Origin: Chaunax sp. Z400
Lineage: Eukaryota > Chordata > Actinopteri > Lophiiformes > Chaunacidae
DNA length: 64,000 nucleotides
Reading direction: 5' to 3'
NCBI GenBank assembly: GCA_037577475.1
Contig: CM075197.1
Location: forward strand, 25,653,150-25,717,149
This document shows positions 62,849 through 64,000 of the stretch, piece by piece. The notes beneath the pieces were generated by a model, which saw only the letters and a list, made by a program, of their open reading frames with translations, did no database searches and had not been told where the DNA came from. Each line of letters begins with the position of its first letter. The first letter of the stretch is position 1. The translations under genes were made by a program, and so were the position numbers.

Positions 62849-63641
62849 GGTTTGAGTGATGGGTTGTCTGAGCAGCCATGTTTTTGTTCACACACTGTGC
62901 GACAGGATGGAACTAAGACGTTCACCCGCTCGCCCTCCTGGAGGAAGATGTTTAGGGAGAAAGACCTCCGGGGCGTGACCTCCGACTCCGCCGAGACCCT
63001 GCCTGCTAACTTCCGTGCCTCAGCGATCTCCACGCCCTCCGTTACCCTGAGAAAGGTTCAGAGTGATGGTGAGTCTGACCTCCGACACCGTCGCTCTCTC
63101 ATATTCAGCCCTCGAGGCGCGTCTCAGTTTAGACGATGTGTGAAAACCTGTTACTCTATATGGCGTCGCTCGCAGGAAGACCATGACAGGAATCAGCGCT
63201 AAAGGTCTGTTGCAGCCGGGTGAGGAGGCTGGCTCTGATCAGGTGCAGCTGTTCTGCAGGTCTGATCATAGCCGAGCCGCGTGTTTACATCTTGGATCTT
63301 TTGGAAAAGAGCTTTGAACAGAAACATTTCTGACAGCGTATTATATACGCTGCTGAAAAACGCAGAATCACACGTACACAGAACAGTCAGTTGTTTTCAT
63401 GCTACTCTGCCATTAGTCTGCCAGTGGAATTTTTCTGCAGAGGAACTGGAAATAACAAGGAACAGACGCTTCAAAGTACAGAGGAAGACTATTATCCCTC
63501 ATTCCACTTGTTAATAGGAATGCCTGTGGAAGGTTAGAGCTGTTGAAGACATTTGCGATAATGACCCCCGTCTGTGTGTCTCCCACAGCCAGCTCTGGTG
63601 CCCGGGGTGAATCTGCCTCAGTGAGGACGTACTCCTGTTGA
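42293..63641 (+). CDS. ppfia3: Liprin-alpha-3, presynaptic active-zone scaffold
   Basis: 29 coding exons: 42293-42637, 47585-47686, 47800-48039, 48128-48187, 49031-49159, 49274-49366, 49999-50051, 50166-50259, 50474-50608, 51389-51472, 51762-51893, 52605-52667, 52763-52842, 53200-53359, 54118-54311, 54392-54629, 55858-55991, 56083-56237, 56331-56430, 56533-56614, 56703-56903, 57686-57751, 58199-58225, 58396-58571, 58822-58919, 60791-60966, 62716-62784, 62906-63068, 63589-63641; 1233 aa (human 1194). It organises active zones through ELKS, RIM, CASK and LAR phosphatases. MMCEVMPTISEDG is the family start. A glycine-rich insert follows, then long coiled coils ([20 protein letters not shown]) to about residue 700, [20 protein letters not shown], and three SAM domains (about 881-947, 1000-1062, 1085-1150). 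The C-terminus VRTYSC is the PDZ ligand. The neighbour nucb1 supports alpha-3 over other paralogues. Confidence 0.95.
42727..42995. mobile_element. MITE-like element
   Basis: Starts 'gcctgtttcataaagcaagc', a motif typical of the end of a nonautonomous DNA transposon family in fishes. It continues with 'aggctta', 'tctggtta' and 'ctggctt' words on both strands and has no coding capacity. I could not define the other end precisely. Confidence 0.4.
45425..45483 (+). repeat. (TG)n microsatellite
   Basis: Perfect TG run of 59 bp in ppfia3 intron 1. Confidence 0.97.
48642..48680 (+). repeat. (GTA)n microsatellite
   Basis: Perfect GTA run of about 39 bp at the end of a degenerate GTA/GTT-rich stretch from about 48495, in ppfia3 intron 4. 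Confidence 0.95.
50609..50674 (+). repeat. ppfia3: (GT)n microsatellite starting at a ppfia3 donor site
   Basis: Exon 9 ends at 50608 (AACAAG) and the intron begins with gtgtgtttgt followed by about 55 bp of perfect GT repeat, so the donor GT is the first repeat unit. Confidence 0.97.
53606..53853 (+). mobile_element. LINE-like 3' tail with A-rich microsatellite
   Basis: 'acaacctgcccagggacca', 'tggctaactc', 'ggcacatttacat' and 'gcactgtccctggtaaatg' are followed by a TAAAA/TAAATAA tail (53731-53853). This order is the usual 3' end of a non-LTR retroelement copy in fish genomes. It lies in ppfia3 intron 14, same strand as the gene. Confidence 0.55.
55172..55760. mobile_element. Candidate nonautonomous DNA element with similar ends
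   Basis: The left end reads 'taaaggaacagtttgacatt'; the right end, reversed, reads 'taaagggacagttcaccct'. The first 13 positions agree except one, which suggests terminal inverted repeats about 590 bp apart. It could equally be two separate repeats with related ends. It lies in ppfia3 intron 16. Confidence 0.4.
57115..57169. repeat. Short palindromic MITE end pair
   Basis: Arms 57115-57135 and 57149-57169 are reverse complements over 21 bp with one mismatch (agttcaccct and agggtgaact), with a 13-bp loop. The outer flank 'gttcctttaa' matches the same family as at 55741-55760 and 36293-36310. Confidence 0.6.
60683..60781 (+). repeat. ppfia3: 33-bp tandem repeat, three copies, forming a splice acceptor tract
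   Basis: Three identical 33-bp units (60683-60715, 60716-60748, 60749-60781; each holds cctcccctccctccc, ttcacc, ttctcctgtctt) end 9 bp before ppfia3 exon 26, giving an almost purely pyrimidine stretch of about 105 bp. Confidence 0.95.
62227..62440 (+). repeat. 29-bp minisatellite, about seven copies
   Basis: The unit begins ggagaagctaac and ends tgttagcctgtt. Copies alternate between 'acactct' and 'tactgt' centres. Each unit contains an inverted repeat (GCTAACA and TGTTAGC). It is in the intron before ppfia3 exon 27. Confidence 0.92.
62811..62848 (+). repeat. (TA)n microsatellite
   Basis: TA run, one G interruption, in the 121-bp ppfia3 intron 27, starting 27 bp after the donor. Confidence 0.95.
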
Positions 63642-64000
63642 AGGGCTGAGGTGAGAACCGCATTAATAAAACTGTAGCATCGTTCTCATCCATACAGGGT
63701 TTATCTGTGCAGTCAGAAACTTCCTCTAAGCTTCCATCATGGTTTGCACATGTGGCGAGCACATTTGTTTGAGCCTCCTTGTTTTATGTATTTGTTTGTT
63801 ATAGAGGATTGGTTTGACCCTGGGATTGTAGTCATCAGCCTGAGCTCTTTAAGAGGTGTTTTTTTCTGTTTTTTTTTTTTTGTGGGGATTTAGGGTTGAG
63901 TTAAGGCCACGGGAGCAATGACGTGGTGATATTCCTGTTTCATTCCTCAGGGCACTGACCAGATCGGGACTAGAGGACCCTCTCGCTCATCCACGGAGAA
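63642..64000 (+). other. ppfia3: ppfia3 3'UTR with an intron, continuing past the window
   Basis: A donor (CTGAG|gtgaga) follows at 63650, nine bases after the stop codon, and an acceptor (attcctcag) precedes 63951. The intron would be 63651-63950. No polyadenylation signal for this gene is inside the window. A junction this near the stop should not trigger nonsense-mediated decay. Confidence 0.55.

Noticed and set aside
1..64000. tRNA, rRNA, known microRNA hairpins or CRISPR arrays
   Set aside because: None recognised by eye; the tandem arrays present are microsatellites or minisatellites without spacer structure, and the genome is animal nuclear DNA.

Overview
The window is nuclear DNA from a teleost fish. 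Genes are split into many short exons with GT-AG introns, often 75-120 bp long. Microsatellites and short interspersed repeats of types common in ray-finned fishes are frequent. All five multi-exon genes were assembled by eye: exon joins were chosen so that splice signals, reading phase and family alignment agree. No homology search was run, so family names rest on recognised motifs and remembered family sequences.

Layout. (1) 133-8871, plus strand: a small PRY-SPRY (B30.2) protein with no RING or B-box, whose 6.7-kb first intron is full of repeats. (2) 11741-14370, minus strand: akt1s1 (PRAS40), the Akt substrate and mTORC1 inhibitor. (3) 17169-23823, plus strand: tbc1d17, a Rab GTPase-activating protein, head-to-head with akt1s1 across a gap holding CRE and E-box motifs. 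(4) 23824-29292: a gene-poor stretch with a decayed Tc1/mariner-like fragment, ending in a TATA-box promoter. (5) 29293-30855, plus strand: a divergent D-type cyclin, best matched to cyclin Dx (ccndx). (6) 33508-37757, plus strand: nucb1 (nucleobindin-1), with a candidate upstream promoter at 31560-31799 that has three CCAAT boxes at exact 20-bp spacing and a full CRE. (7) 42293-63641, plus strand: ppfia3 (liprin-alpha-3) in 29 coding exons, complete to its PDZ-ligand C-terminus, with an upstream first exon near 40900-41097 and a 3'UTR intron. Its 3'UTR runs off the window.

The gene set AKT1S1, TBC1D17, NUCB1 and PPFIA3 corresponds to human 19q13.33, so this looks like conserved vertebrate linkage; the D-type cyclin inside it is not part of the human set. 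The genes do not form a pathway. akt1s1 and tbc1d17 both bear on nutrient signalling, membrane traffic and autophagy; nucb1 acts in Golgi calcium and G-protein signalling; ppfia3 builds presynaptic active zones; ccndx is a G1 cyclin.

I found no clearly new biological system. The observations most worth a check are the CCAAT array before nucb1, four short introns (three in ppfia3, one in akt1s1) that are multiples of three and free of stops so that retention would keep the frame, an upstream ORF in ppfia3 that overlaps or precedes the main start, a GT microsatellite fused to a ppfia3 donor site, a 33-bp tandem repeat forming a ppfia3 acceptor tract, a hairpin-forming 29-bp minisatellite, and the E-box/CRE cluster between akt1s1 and tbc1d17.
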